Notes: generated by a model not told the origin, from the letters alone. A stretch of DNA of 64,000 nucleotides from Phlegmacium glaucopus (GCA_015039465.1 MU130512.1:156748-220747), one strand, 5' to 3'. Positions 22,247-36,512 are shown, counted from the first letter of the stretch. A program made the numbers and translations.

Positions 22247-25200
22247 ACTGATCTATGTGGCACGTCCCCGGTCTACTTAACAGAATATTATTAATATTAT
22301 TGAACGCTAATTATTGAAACCAGTGAATCTTATCCGTTCCGCTCATAGTCTTCGGGACCTTGTGAAAGTCGTGATCAACGTTTCGTTCAGCTTTTATCTT
22401 CTTTGGCTCGAGCTGAATATCTTTGGCCTATCATCTAGTCCGTGCTTTCCGGTACCTCCAGATTTGTATGAATTTCTTCTCAGCTGTCTCCAATGCTTGT
22501 GCTTTTTACAAAATTTCCTTTTCCTCAAAGGTGAAACGACCTACTATCATGTTTCCACATCTTTCAGAGAAAATAGTATCAGCAACAACATATCACTGAG
22601 CGTGAAGTTTGAACCAGTTGTTGGGGTATGTATTGTCTTTTGTATCTACTTCATTTCGCTTATATCGATGAATAGGGCTTCGTATTCCTTTAGATCATCA
22701 CAGTACTGCCGGCGGCTTTGTCAAACTGCAGCATATCACCGTCCCGATCCACACTCTGCCTCCGTCTCCAGCGTCTTTTCAATCCCAAATAAGTAATCCA
22801 CATTCCAGACTTCAGTAAGCCATCAGTGTTAGATTTTGGAACAAGCCGTCTTTGGAGTCGTCCATTTTTCGCCACAGCTAGGGCATTTCACAAGGCGTGC
22901 CTTCTACACTTCTTCCGCACTGCTGACGGCTGTGTGTCGTCACCCCTTCCTATCAGGGTTAGACAGGTGAGATAACTATTTGATGTCGACGCTCGATTTC
23001 TGATGTTCTTTAAGACTGCATGACGGTACGTAACTTGAGGCTAAGTCGATTAGACTTTTCTGTAGGTTTACTATTTTGAAAGCCGGATCTGCTCAAATGA
23101 CTCCAATCGGAAACTTTCAGGCCAGTTTTTTCCGTGCTCTAATCACTGCCTTGCTCTAGCTTTCACAGTTTTGAAATTGGAATTTGGAAAGGCTCCGAAG
23201 GCGTTTCGTTACCGTCGACATTAACATCGCACCTGACATGCTATTCACAAATAACCCCCCTTCCAAAAGGAAATAGTCAGCGATACCTGGTTATTTTGCA
23301 ACCCTTGGTCTTTGAGAAGAGGACCGTGCGTAGATATGCCAACGTCTGTAGGAGAGACCAGTACTCCAAAGGCGATCAGCATGTCATCAGATGTTCTCCT
23401 TTCCAATGCACCGGTCCTTCTAGCAGTCGAGATGCTGTAAAGATCCGAAACTTACAGCACTGCCAACGGCTTTTATCACGAAAGTGGAGGGTTTCATGTG
23501 AGCATCATCCTCTTTGCCTTACCGTTAATTTGAAGCCACCAAACTACCAAACATTGATTTGCACGCGGAAACTGGCCGCTGGCTACCAAAACGGATCGAA
23601 ACACGGCGAGCTTGAATCATTCGACATCCTCACGACATCTAATAACCCCAGGGATGTATTTGTTTTCCTCGAGAAGTTTGAATCCGAAATAAGGTTTCTT
23701 CCTGAAACTGAGAGAACAGTCTAGGCTGTTTCCCTCTGAATATGACCTTCCTATATCCTCAATGAGAGGCTCTCAATTCAATGACTTTGACAGAGCACTG
23801 AGTCCTATCTGTATTCCTAGTCGATCATAGGCGATATAATGCCACCACCCCGGTCCTTTGAATTGATTCGCAGCGGCACGATCGACACCTGGCCAACAAC
23901 GCTGAGGAGTTGCTTTCTATTTTGGTCTGATATTAAGAGCACACATTTCAGCGGGGTTTTTCCGACGCAGTTCGGAACTGTCCGGAACGTCACTCCGGAT
24001 CATGAGACGGCTTTGCCAGTGGACGCAGGTAAGCTTTCGGATCCTTGAACGTCTGATAACTCCAAAGCTCCCAGGCGAGTTGCGAAGCTTGAGCTTGACC
24101 CTCGAATTAATTCGAAGCGTCAACTCGCTCTCGTCTATGCACTGGCGAATTAACTTGGAATTAACTAGAGGCAGATAAGCTTGAAACAAGTCGGAATGGA
24201 TTCCGATCAAGACAACGTTGCAAGTTTCTTTGACAGTAACTCATAAAACAATGACTCAGGTGCTGGTTAGATTCCAGATTGTCTCTAATTTATCCCAAAT
24301 ATGCAAGTTGCAGGTGTTCTGACTTGTTTAAAACCCAGCTGCGGTTCATCGGACCGATAAGTGAAGGGAGTCGACTATATGACTACTCTGCTGCAGCAAA
24401 TGAATTCTTTCAATATTCCTGACAATCAATTTATCCTGATTTGATTCTACTCTGACTTCTTAATAAAAAAACGCCCTCGGCCCAGGCGAAGCTTGCTTGC
24501 TGCGCATTGCGTGGTCGAGCCTTGTAATTTAATAATTAATCGTTGAGATATTATTAATCATTGTGTTCAAGCGAAAATATTCATTGTAATTCTCAGTTAT
24601 GATCTGTAATCTTCATCCACAAATACAGCGCGCTGTCAAAACAATCACAGGAATATATACCTACATCATCATTGGTAGTCGTGGTAAGTTCTTCGACTGC
24701 ACGCTGTCCTCTATCTTTAGAGAAAAAATACCATCATGATATCATTGGATAGAAATAAATGCTTCAATTGTCCATGTATACTCTGAAGAACCTGCGTTTC
24801 TCTCTCTTCAGCTAGACATGACTTAAATGGCCCTAACATTGATTACCTTCTGTCAAATCTTGACTCGATGACGAGATCAATGCGGGTTTACCAGTAGTTG
24901 GCAGAGGCAATTGGTTTGAATACCGACTCTTGGACGGCGCGCCGATCATTTAAATGTCAATGTCTGTGGCGCCAGGAATTATTTTCTCTATTTGTAGCTG
25001 GTTTTTTATAGCACACTGGTGGCTTGATAACATTCAGGTTGGTTGGCGACTGTCAGTGTCAATACTTGACTTGAAGTTCCCACACTCTAATCGCTTGACT
25101 CAATGACCGATTAACCCCACATACTCATAGATAACATCAAGCTGGGACGCCTGGGCCTTTCCGTGACTTTAGAATCCATATCACTGCGCGGAAGAGTAGT

Positions 25201-26447
25201 GTGAGGGACACTAAGGTCGTGCTGAGTGGATAAGCTCTGGAATTCAAGGCGACTCGGGCGAATACGTGAGAACGAGAAGGCTGGTTATGTAGCTGGCAGT
25301 ATTATGACGCGCCATCATATGTGATGCCAGTGCTATTAATAGCACTCGTGTGAACGCGAGGCGTCTGTGGTTCCCCATGCCATTACAAGTATAGTATTTT
25401 TTTCCTACGGAATATATGTTTAACAATGGATTATGCAAAACTAACCTCCGAGCCTGCATACACTCGCAATATATTTTACCCAATGTCAACTTAAGTGAGG
25501 CATGGATACTAAGGGGGTTATGGATAATTTATACATAAACTTGAAGTTGTTGAGAATGAATAGTTATAGATAAGGAAGTGATAGATAAGGAGGCATAAAC
25601 CTTATGTATAATCTATATACCCGTATTGTAGAGGATTATTGATAAAAATGGCTGTATTGCCTGGATCCATATCAGAGCTCGGACGGTGTGGGGCCCGCAT
25701 CATTTTCAGGGTGAGTACACGTTTTGGCAAGCTCAGAGCATCTGTAAGTAGGGCTGAGTTATGATTCAGCGCCCCTCTTCAGGTACAGATGCGCCATAGT
25801 TGAAAAATTGATTCGGGGATTATTCCAAAAGGAAGACTTGGATCCACTGTTTGGGTACGATGTTGAGTTCTTCGTTGCTATCTTTTCGTATCTCTTCACC
25901 CATACATAGTTATTTCACACAGGTGACTTCAACCCCTGGCTTATCTCAGGCAGATGCAAAATTCACTCAGGGATATATTTCAGCGTTAGCCTTGGCCCTT
26001 GTGATATTTATGTGCTTAAACGAATATTTTATCTGGAAACTGAATTTTTTTCTTGAGCCCCCCCCCCCCCAGCATCCCAAGCGGGTAAATTTGGCTTCTC
26101 ATGCCCGTCCCATTCCTTTGAAAGGTTTTTCCGTGAGCGCTTATCATTGTGCACGTTTTTTGTATCCTTAACTACCCAGGTTCTTATCAAGTCGTGTAGT
26201 ATCTGGCATGCGGAAGAATCTGGATCCGGTCGTTTAGTATTAGTAGTGAATATTAATCCGTGCCAATTCCGTGGCTTCAGATCCGACTCGGATTATTGGT
26301 TATCTTCGAGGTAAAATATGCGAGATCTGTATTCGAGTGATATCACCCCAAATCTTGAAATCTAGTATAAAAGCCACATTTTATAATTTGAATGCCAATA
26401 TAAACGTGCCTGTGGGTATGAGTAGCCTGCCACAAATGTCGGTGAAG

Positions 26448-26635
26448 GAAGGCGAGCTTAAATCCGCTTCCAGAACGAACAATATGAGGCTTACTGCCTA
26501 ATTTGCTATCGAGGTCAAACCGTCTCAAATTGTGAAATCAAGAAGGCGAGCTTAAATCCGCTTCCAGAACGACTAATATGAGGCTTACTACCTAATTTGT
26601 TATCGAGGTCGAACCGCTTTAAATTTTGAGATTCA
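26448..26635. repeat. Diverged 94-bp tandem duplication
   Basis: Two adjacent units (26448-26541, 26542-26635) share GAAGGCGAGCTTAAATCCGC and most of the rest, with about ten differences. No coding role is evident. Confidence 0.85.
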
Positions 26636-28300
26636 TGGAAGGCTCTGATAAACTATTCTCATCTCGCTTCCGAACCACGCTACATCGGAGGGGCTGAGCA
26701 GCGAAGCGCCATAAACGGAGTTGAAGCACTGTCTCAGAACCATTGTGCCAAATTATCTTATCAAGTTATCGGTTGGTTATCAGTTCCGTAAGCATTTCTA
26801 GCAAAGTTCTGCCATCGACATTCTCTCACTGGCAGGTTCGCCATTTTGAGGGAAAAAAAAAGGTAAAGAGCATTAGGACCATGATAACTTATTTAAAGAT
26901 ACATCTGAAATAAACATGCCTCCAAAAATGACATCACTACAGATGGCAGAATCTAATGGTTTGAGAACGGAGAAAGGTAGTATTGATATCGCATCAATAT
27001 AAGTTTACCGAAAATACTTTTGAGGTTTTTGACCAAATCCGTCAGGTCCGCCAGGCTTAGATAACGATATGATGATTATTATGTAACAGAACTTTTGTAT
27101 CAGAAACTGTTCTAAATTAGGTTTCTGTGTTCTCCAAAAATACTGAAGTGACGGAAAACTAAGTTCTTACCAGCATGAAGAACAATGCGGAACCCCGTTG
27201 ACTCAGTACGTAGCTCGTGTATAATTATAAACATGTTAACAACGTCTGGACTTCTCAGTGCAGCCTGAGCGGAACGGAGATGATCCACTGCGCAAGGCTG
27301 GCACATTCGGGTGCAATGCGGCAAAAGCTCAAAGAAGCGAGGCCCACTGGCAGCTTTAACTTGGAGTTATTCCTAAGTTCCCGCCGGAAAGAAGCAGCCA
27401 CAAGCAAAAAAGTCTTCGGCATCGTGATACTACTGATGAGCTAGTGCCTACTTAGATGGTATGTATATTCCCATTTTCGGTACAGAAATTCTATCTGGTG
27501 ACAGTATTGTTATTTGCAAATACTATTTAAGCATAATAATATAAGATTAAAACATATAATGACAGAAGCCTAATTTTTTATCACCAGCCCGGATCCGCAA
27601 CCGAAGGGGAGGGGGGGTCTGAGAAAGTCTTTATCTATTTCCTTTAGCAAAGAGTTATGACGTGATTTCTGAAGAGGGTCAGAACCCTCGTGGCATAGGT
27701 TTTTGAGCTTGATTGTCAGTGGTCGGAAGCTAGTTGGACTACATGACTCCCACCCAATGTCGCAAAGCCTGAATGGGACCTAGTATAGCACAGAGTGCCT
27801 TGCGCCACTTAAAATTTCGGAATCTCAGGGTAACTCAGGCCATGGATACAAGATAGAGACTCATGCCTCAAGGTTTTTCGACATTTCCTTTTGGTTTCCT
27901 TACATGTTATTTTCTTGGATATGTTATCGGTTTTAGTAATGGTTACTGGTATATAGCATGGCTTTCTAATTTATCCACTTGGTTTAGGCATCTTACTTGT
28001 AGGCGGTCGGGGAAGGCTTCTAACAACTTCCGGGCCTTTGTTGTGGGAGCCCCAATCCTGCACTGAATAATATTTATTTAGAATACTACTGGCACCCCAC
28101 CGTGACGGAGTTCGACGCGGATCTGAAACTGTTGCACTTGCACACTACCACGCGTTTGATGTCAGCCTGAGTCTGTATCGCTATCAACTTTTGTTCGCGC
28201 CCCGTATTAAACCCTCCCACACGCTCATGTGCAATGGTACAATCATCCAAACTTGATCGATGTTGCAAATGATAAGCACGACAATTTTTTTGAAAGCTTA

Positions 28301-28579
28301 CAGCTACATGCAAAAACCTAGGAACCCCTCGAAAATCAGTTTGTGCGCCTCTGTTTGTACAAACAACCTACTTTTGGTAGCTTGAACGCGCGTTGTCTCC
28401 AAGCATAATGACACATGTTGTGGAGTTAGGGCACTAGAACCCTTCAACCGCCCCAAGCTCCCTCCATCACTACCGAAACAGGACTTTTAGCATGTTAGGA
28501 TACCAAAAACGGTTGTTTATATAAACATTGGCGCATGAGCTGAAATTTCGAGGGGTTCCTAGGTTTTTGCATGTAGCTG
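28301..28579. mobile_element. TA-flanked MITE with 34-bp perfect inverted repeats
   Basis: Ends start CAGCTACATGCAAAAACC and are perfectly inverted for 34 bp (28301-28334 and 28546-28579; 37 bp if the flanking TA and one further base are counted). TA lies on both sides (28299-28300 and 28580-28581). The interior has no coding capacity. TA duplication plus a CAG start fit a Tc1/mariner or pogo-type MITE. Identical arms suggest a recent insertion. Confidence 0.85.
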
Positions 28580-31076
28580 TAAGAAGCTTCAGGATTCGAA
28601 TTACCAAGTTTGTATAATTCTACTACTACAAGTAATAGTCGACATCAGTAATGCATGGGGCTGCCTCCTTCGAACTTCCCACTGTGCTCCAAATAACTTT
28701 TCTTACGTATCTCTCCGTATGAGGATCCCCATAATCCTATCCTCGCCAACCCTGTGGGTTGCATGTCAAGGAATGATGTACTTACATGTTTTTCATCATA
28801 CCTCATGTTGATGTAAGGCTCGGAATCGGATGTAACTGGGTTAAAGGATTTCATGATAACCTAGTACGCTTCCCATGTTTTTCCTGTCCATGTGTGAAAC
28901 CTCTTGCCTTCACCTCGAGGTTTGTGCATTTTTTGTATACTTTGTACTAACACCAAAAAAGAAAGAAGGAACCTACTTCCCCCCTCTCGGTCCTCGGGAA
29001 TCACAGTCCTACGAAGACGTGTAGAGATGTTATTATGTGGGGTAGTTACTTTGTCAATGCCGCAAAGACGGCAATGTGCAGTTTTGTATTTGGCAATATT
29101 CCAAATCCAGCTTTTGATCAACTCCTTCGCGAGAGTGATATAAAATATCATATCAAGATATCAAAGAACCATGATAAAGGCAACATCCATAGCTAAGAAG
29201 TCTGCGCGTTTAGGTTCAAGCGATGACGGGAAGGTCGGACACCTTGAGAGGCACAGATCAGCGTGCTGGATGGGAGTCATTGTCACTCTAGAAAAGACAA
29301 CTTGAAAGCTTTTCCTATTGAGGGATCGGGGGATGGGCCGTAGGGAAGTCCCATCACTAACGTTAACTCCCTCTCGGCTTGCCGTTCCGAAAATTTTATT
29401 GACAATAAGCCGCAAATCATGATATGAACGTCAAGTGACAACTGAATAGGCACGACAGTTACTTGTGTTTTTTTTTGTTTGAGCCCTTAAAAAAACAAAC
29501 GTACGCAAAATCAGCACATCAAATGAAAAACCACATACCTATAACTGACTAGATGATTTTCGAAACATCCACAGTGTGAATCCAGTTCTCCGATTGATTT
29601 TTTAATGCAAAAGGGTCATCCGACAAGCATCTTACAAATTAACAGTTTACGGTCCGATACCGAATAAATTTCATGAATTGTTGACGTTTGATAATAATCC
29701 AGTCGGGAGGATGAAGCGACATATATAGTTGTGCATTGCGGTTTTGCGGCATTTCGTCCCTGGAATCATTTCATTTCATGCCGCGTTGATAAGTATGGCA
29801 GATTACTGGCAGGAAGGAACAATATTAATACTAGAATGAAACGATGTGAAGATTGTAGGGGGGGAAAAAAAACACACAGGGTAAGAGATATACGTTCCGT
29901 GGATGTGATACACCCTAAGTACGAGGCAGGGATTGACATTTGAGAAATAAAGTGTACCTTGAAAGTTAATCAGTATCGGATGCGGCAAAATGTATTTCGG
30001 ATGGGCCCGTGGATAAGAAAAGAAGCGAAGAGATGAAAGGAAAATGAGATGAGATGGATTGTGTCCAAATGGAAACACTTTTACTTCAAGTTTTCGAATT
30101 CATGTTTGCAGAAACGTTGTCTTCTGCTTCTTGGCTCCACGGTCCGTCCTGGACTATGATCTCGGGAATGACATGAGTTGGTATGGACCCGATTGGAGAT
30201 CTCGTCACTTTACCTTTTTCATTCATTCTAATCAGTATTTCAAAACGTTGTCGATTCTTAGCAAGCGCTCAGTCCTTTCGGGAGGCAAAGATCTTCTGTC
30301 ACAGATGAGTTCCGCATTTGAAATTATTGTCGTCAAGGTGGGGTTTCCTTCAAACCTAAGGACGAGGGAAAACTCGAAACGCTCTAACGAGATTAAGATT
30401 GCTGGCATGCCATCGCAAAACGGCAGTGAAGACCCACGCCTCATGTCGAAGGTTATGGCAAGACACAATGGCGTGTGAAGGGGATAACGTCAGAATGCAG
30501 AATGAGGCTGCCAAAAGTATGTGCTGCATCGTAAGGGATATGAGATCCTGATCGTTGACTGTTGTACGTGTAATTGAACGAGAAAGGTATAGATTCCGTT
30601 GACTGTGTCCAGATCTCATTTGTGAGAGACTTCCGCAGATCAGTCCTAGAGAGACATACTTATTCGAACATCGAAACTGTTGTCAGCGCTGGGTGCATAC
30701 AGAACCTAAATTAGCAGAGCTATCGCTTCACACGATGATCGATGAGGGACAGTGCCTGTTAAGATCTGGTTAATATGAGTCAGATCTGCTGACTCAAGAG
30801 GGGGGGTCCGAAATCTCAAAAAGGGGAACTTTTTGAGATGAAATCAAAAGTGCGGCATGAGGTGATCAGCAATCGATTTGGCCGCGGCAGCAGATTATTA
30901 AAATTAAATTACTGGATATGGGTATAAATTCAGGGCCGAAGGTGAGGTTTATGTGTGAAAGATCGTAGAAAAGGGAGTCACGGCCAGTCACAGAACAAGT
31001 CGCACCCCGTCAAAGCTCTTCCTTATCCTTGACATACTCTCCCTTCTCATCGAACTCGGTAGCGAGCTCAATCATC

Positions 31077-34000
31077 ATGGACACTTCTTCGGCGTCGATT
31101 CAACCCCAACAGTCTTCCTCTGCCAATCAGCCATCCACAACGGGCCCGTGAGTCTTGTGAACACTTGTTTCTCTACCTCTTCTTAACCATTGTCCTTGTA
31201 TTGCAGTCAAATTCGATCCAGAATCACAGTAGTGTGTGCAGAGGTCAGTAGGTCGTCTCTTGCATGATTTTCCATTACAATAACTTTTATTTCAAATAGT
31301 GCAAGCGCTTAAAGCTCAAATGCGACAGAAGAGCACCATGCGGAAGTTGCACCAAACGAGGTACCGTCGAAAGATGTATCTATTCTCCAGCAGCAGCTGA
31401 GAAAGTGTGCGTTTCACTACCATCCCTACCAAATCAATCCTGTGCTAACTTTCCGCTTAGTGACTTGCATTCATTGAATAACCGCCTGATGCAAGTCGAA
31501 GCTACCCTTGCCTTGGTAACTTCAGGCCAGAACACCCCTGCTTTCCAATCCACTTATCCGCTAGCACAACTTTCTAACGCAGGCCCCTCATCCCAGAATC
31601 AAGGATCCCACCAGCATCATCACCACTATGCTGCACCGATACTTCACGATATGTCCATCGCATTATCGCATCAAGACCTCTCGTTATGGCTCGATGAACT
31701 AGATCTAGGAATTTCACTGCCTTCTTCATCTTCATCTGGTGCATCGTCTTCACACCAGCACAATGCATCACTGGCCGGAACTTCCGGTTACATCAAACTG
31801 GAACCTTCACCATTTGAGATCGAATTGACACATCCCCGCAGCAGCACCCTGGTCAATTCTATTGCTATCGACATGGACGACCCCCAAACGTTGTCGGGAA
31901 ACACAACCAAATCCCTTCTTACTTCACGAACGTCAACACCGCTTAAACGCAGTGCGCACTTGCGCGCCCCATCTCACCAGCAATTCCAACCTCAATCTCA
32001 AACACAGCTACAACAGCATCAACGTTATTCGGCTCAGCTCTCGCTACCGGCCCTCAGTATTTACTACCCTGTTCCGTCAACCGGAACATCCGCATCGTCT
32101 GCCGCAGCCTTCCTGCATCATCCACCTTCATCATCGTCTACGATAAGAGTATCTACATCACCTCCAACCCCGCCTCCTTCCGCCTCCGCTTCCTCGTTCC
32201 CGTATTCCTTCTCCGCACACTCACAATCACCCCAATACTCGAAACCACAAATCACCTCAAATCTTATGGCACTTCTGCCCTCACTCCCGACATGTAGACG
32301 GCTTTTAAACTATGCGAAGGAGGTATTTCGCGTGCGACCAGTCCCGTTTGAACCTGGGAGTGGATGGGTTGGATTTGAGAAGAGGTGTATTTCATTTCTT
32401 GGTGGCGACAGTGTGGGAAAGAAGGAGAGGGACAGGGACAAGGCTAAGGAAAGAGAGAAGGGGAAGGCAAGGGAGGCAAGGAGAGCTAGGCAGATCTACT
32501 TTTCAGGACTTCCAGAGTTACAATCCCTACATCAGCGAAATGATAATTTGGACGATGATGGTAGTGGCGACTCTAGTTTTGGGGGGGGTCGGACACTGGA
32601 CGAAGTTGTGAAGGGAGGGGAAGAAGAATTCTCATTACCTTTCTTCGCTGTTATGTGTGCGGTATTGGCTGTCGGATCTCATTCTTCTTCGTCTGGTCAG
32701 GGCTTCATCCCCGCAGAAGACCCCGCATTTTTGTTTGCTCTTTCACAACAAGCATTGGGGGTATGGGACACGCATACATCTACTTCCGGACATGCAGAGG
32801 AAAGAGAACAAATGGATTTCCTTCTGGCCAGTCTGATCGGTGTAATGTATTTGATGCTCTCTGGGTCATCAGCTTCAGCAGTGGGGGAGGACGAGGACAC
32901 AGAGGGCGCAAATCCTGTATATCCTTTGGTCCGTCGTTTCTTTAAAATGTAGGAATAATCCTAACTTTCTGCCGGTTTTTCACCTCAGGTGGGCAAGATG
33001 GTAAATGCTGCCCGTGGAATGGGTTTGGGCAGGGACAATCCTGGACGAAAGTCTAAATCGAGTGGCTCCGCTCTGCCGTCCAGGACAAAGAGTAGTTGTC
33101 AGACGAGCAAGGAGAAGGAAACGGAAAGGGAGAGGTGGGAGGACTGGAAGTTGTCGATATGGTGGGATATCATGTTCTACGATCTGTGCGTTTCCCCTTT
33201 CTTCTTCCGCTCGTCTCCCATACATAGATGGTCACTTTTCTGACCCTTTACCCATTAGGTTCGTAGCCGATTCTCTAGGACAGCAACCATACATGCCTTC
33301 CTATACACATACCCCGAAGTTGCCTGGATGTGCATCTGATCCAACTCCTTCAGCGATGCGAGCCGATATAGACAATGACGGATTTGATACTGAGGACGAA
33401 GAGCTGGAGCATTCTTATAGACATGATTCTGGACAAGGAATGGCTATGCAGCAAGATGATTTCGATAGCAAGCGCAGATATCGGCCTACAATGAACAACA
33501 ACATCAACAGCAGCGGGGTCACAGAACCAGACCAGGAAGCTTATTTCGGCGCAAGATGCCGGTGTGTATTCCCCCAACACCTTAGAATCGCGCATATATT
33601 GACCTTTTTTTATTCATCGTCTAAAGATTAACCCAGCTTGCTCAGACGATTAAACGCCGCATGGCACATCCGGAGTGTTGTTGTGGATACACGCTAGATC
33701 AAGCTGCTTCCCTGGAGAACGAGATTCGACGTTGGCAGTCGGACCTGGCACCAAGTATGAAACGATCAACTGGTGACCCTCCGCCGCCTTACGGCAGTGA
33801 TCTGGGTGGGCAAGAGGATAAACCAGCGGCATCTTTGATTTCGCAAATACACAGTTGTGAACTAGCGTTCATGGCCAATCTTCTTATATTCAGAGTTCAC
33901 GCTCCCTTCTTACGCGCACTATCCGCAGGTCCTCCTACATTCCTATCTCAGCCCGCAAAAGCATCAACCTCTCCACTAAGTGGTCACGCAGCACAATTGA

Positions 34001-35961
34001 CTGTACAAGCAGCTCAGTCAATATTACGTACAGCAAAAGCCCTCCATGTCGCACTTGGCTCCTCTCCCTCCCTTCTGTCATTATCTATTCCCCCTTCTAT
34101 GCTCGATTTCTATCCTCTAGAAAAAATGGTCTTGGATTCTATCATCATTTGTGCGAACCCCGGGCTTTCTACTAAACCATTCTCTGCGTCGCCTACGTGG
34201 ACATTTGACGCCAATGCGCTCATGGACGACGCCATCTCTGGGTTGAATTTACTGTCTGAATTAAGGGTGATGGCGGAACCTCATAGGAAAATTGTGGATG
34301 CGTTGTATCAAAAGTTGTCCCAACCAGGGACGAATTTGTTGAAGAGGAAGCATGATCAGGTTGATACGACCTCTGAAAACCTAAGTAAGCCTCAGTTTCT
34401 GCTTAATATTTTATGGAAAATTAATGTAATTGATATTGCAGCTTCATCGACAATGGCAGAAAATGCATCCAACGAGATCATTGGTGGCTGCGTCGGAGAT
34501 GGTACTGTACCTGGAGCTGATGGCGGTCAATACGCGCGTAATGGTGGCTCGGTCGCCCAGCAGCAGCAAAGTAAACACGTCGACCTCTCGTCAGCGTTCT
34601 CACCTCCAGTATCCTCGATACCGATTTCGTCAGGTGGTCTTCAGGATCACAAGCAGCAACACACTCAAAAATACAAGAAGAGCGATAGTGGAGACCTTAT
34701 ATCAGCTATAACAACTGCAGCATCTGCACGGTTAGCTGCCGCTGCTGCTGAGAGAGAGAGCGAAAAGGGAAAGGACAAGAGCGGAAAACATGCCAAAAAG
34801 TCTTATCCCTCTGTCGGTATCAGAGTTCGAGTTGCGAAGGACGGTTCCATCATTCGCCCTCAACGCGCACAAGCGACGGCAGGGTCTGGAGGACAAATGC
34901 AAGCACCCCTGATGACATCTACTCCCCGTACAAATCCAGATGCAGTTTTGGCATTTCAACAACAGCACAAACAGAAACTCCAAGCTGCGACAGCAACTCA
35001 AGTCGCTCATGCTATTACAGGTTCCCAGAATTCTCAAGCGTCGTCACAAACATCTTCCCCCAGTAACATGAACATGATGCATGAGCATCGGTCTCGTTCG
35101 TCATCTTTCAGTCATGTTCAACCTCAGCAACAAATACAACCTCTAGATGTAATTTCACAATCGATGGACCACCCATTGCCGTTTGTATCGTCGCCAGAGC
35201 AGATGGATATTCAAGTAATGCCGCGGAAGGATTATAGCATTCATGACACAAATTCTCAACACCAACATAAGCCTTTCGGGTCTGCACACATGTTTGAACA
35301 AACTCAAACTCAGCCTCAGCCTTTATATGAGCAGTCCCAAGCTTCGTTTGACCCTTCATCCACTTCTGCCGACACGATGTCGTACAACCAGGTCTCCAGT
35401 CCTTTCTCCAACGGTAGTGGTGCTATCTCTGCTTCCAGTTCTCCTTTCACCACAAGCTCCGGACATCCACCAACCCCTACATTCCCTTCTCATCATTCTA
35501 CTCCGCCCGTATTCGGACCTCCCCCACCTCCTCCCACCCCAGCGACCTACTTTCATTCATATAATACATCTTATGTTACCAACTCTTCGACACAATCTTC
35601 CAGCCTAGATACGCTTCAGCAACATGGAAATGGTTCTGATATGCCTCTCATGGATATAGGAATGGATCCGACTATGTTGCCTCCCGCCCTTGAGACCTCA
35701 ATTTACGATAAATCGCAACAGCAGCATGCGATGTATGACTCGAAGCCATCTGTGATGGATATGTCTCGACACCATCCTCATCAGCAGCGCCAACAACATC
35801 AACAACACTTCCAACACCCTTCGTATGACGATGGGAGTCAGAATCACCAGCACATGGTGTCAGTTGCGCCTGCTTGGCCTTCGCCCCCTCAGCAGCAACA
35901 GTCTGCTCAGAACAGTCAATCGTTCTGGAACAACGGAGAAGGATTTAAATTCTATTCCTAA
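31077..35961 (+). CDS. Zn2Cys6 transcription factor with fungal-specific TF domain, 1486 aa, eight exons
   Basis: Exons 31077-31147, 31207-31243, 31300-31406, 31461-32928, 32989-33185, 33259-33561, 33627-34384 and 34442-35961 total 1487 codons. Exons 2-3 encode the zinc cluster: C-AE-C-KRLKLK-C-DRRAP-C-GS-C-TKRGTVER-C, spacing CX2CX6CX5CX2CX8C, residues about 34-62. A short coiled coil follows (LHSLNNRLMQVEATLALV). Exons 4-7 carry the middle homology region (DFLLASLIGVMYLMLSG, PLVGKMVNAARGMGLGRD, WWDIMFYDLFVADSLG, YFGARCRLTQLAQTIK). The last 700 residues are rich in Gln, Ser, Pro and His and look like an activation region. The 57-nt intron at 34385-34441 is a multiple of three, so its retention would only add residues. 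Target genes unknown. Confidence 0.88.
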
Positions 35962-36091
35962 GCACCATCTCCTTTATCGATTATTTCCTCTCCTACCGAG
36001 GGAACCGCTTTAAACCTTTTCCCTCTCTTCTCAACTGTCATGGGCAAGATTTTACTATGCTTTTGTATTGCAGGTTATCGGAAATCTTATA

Positions 36092-36512
36092 CTATTTCTC
36101 CCCATATTTTGCATCAATTATCTCGACCATAACGTCGTGTGCTTTCTCTCGTCCGTTTTTGCGTCCTTTATATAGTTGCGGTTTTCCATGCTCTCTCATA
36201 TTCGATGAATAAGATACAAATTTTCCAAGACAGAACGGACGAGCTGGGTCCCATCGAACCAAGATAGAGTACCTCTCGAAGTCCTTCATCTTCTGCTTCG
36301 TCATCCTCTCCTGCATCGTCTTCCTGTTCACCCGTGGCAAGAATATCTGCAGTATAACCTGGGACTGCCCACTGGAGGTAGAGGCAGAACCGGTGAATAG
36401 CTTCTTGACGGCGAAGCCAGATCGTCATCTGCTTGATGTACTGCTTTTTATTCCGAATATTCGAGGCATTGTATCCCGTGTAAGCGCTCAAATCCCTCGG
36501 TATTGAACCCAT
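36092..36512 (-). CDS. Small basic hypothetical protein, 123 aa, two exons
   Basis: Exon 1 (36512-36373) and exon 2 (36323-36092) join in frame if a 49-nt GTGGGC...AACAG intron is removed. Unspliced, each half reads into another frame. The product is basic and helical (NIRNKKQYIKQMTIWLRRQE, then MTKQKMKDFERYSILVRWD). I do not recognise it. Support for exon 2 is that its LVRWDPARP stretch, on the same strand and in the same frame, recurs as a fragment in the repeat units at 47.6, 53.1 and 56.8 kb. It lies just downstream of eS30 on the same strand; no start codon context or homolog confirms the ends. Confidence 0.45.

Larger units (their letters stand above)
22247..31076. other. 8.8-kb gene-poor region
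   Basis: No frame of convincing protein composition and no spliceable gene was found on either strand; the longest frames (for example 23296-23724 plus) look like chance. The region contains a TA-flanked MITE at 28301-28579, a 94-bp tandem duplication at 26448-26635, small hairpins near 29465 and 30815, and a C10 run near 26060. It is probably old transposon-derived or regulatory sequence. Confidence 0.5.

Noticed and set aside
23296..23724. 142-codon plus-strand frame in the gene-poor region
   Set aside because: Composition looks random, with no recognisable motif and no supported neighbouring exon.
24480..24530. GC-rich stretch considered as a tRNA or structured RNA
   Set aside because: No A/B box consensus and no cloverleaf could be drawn.
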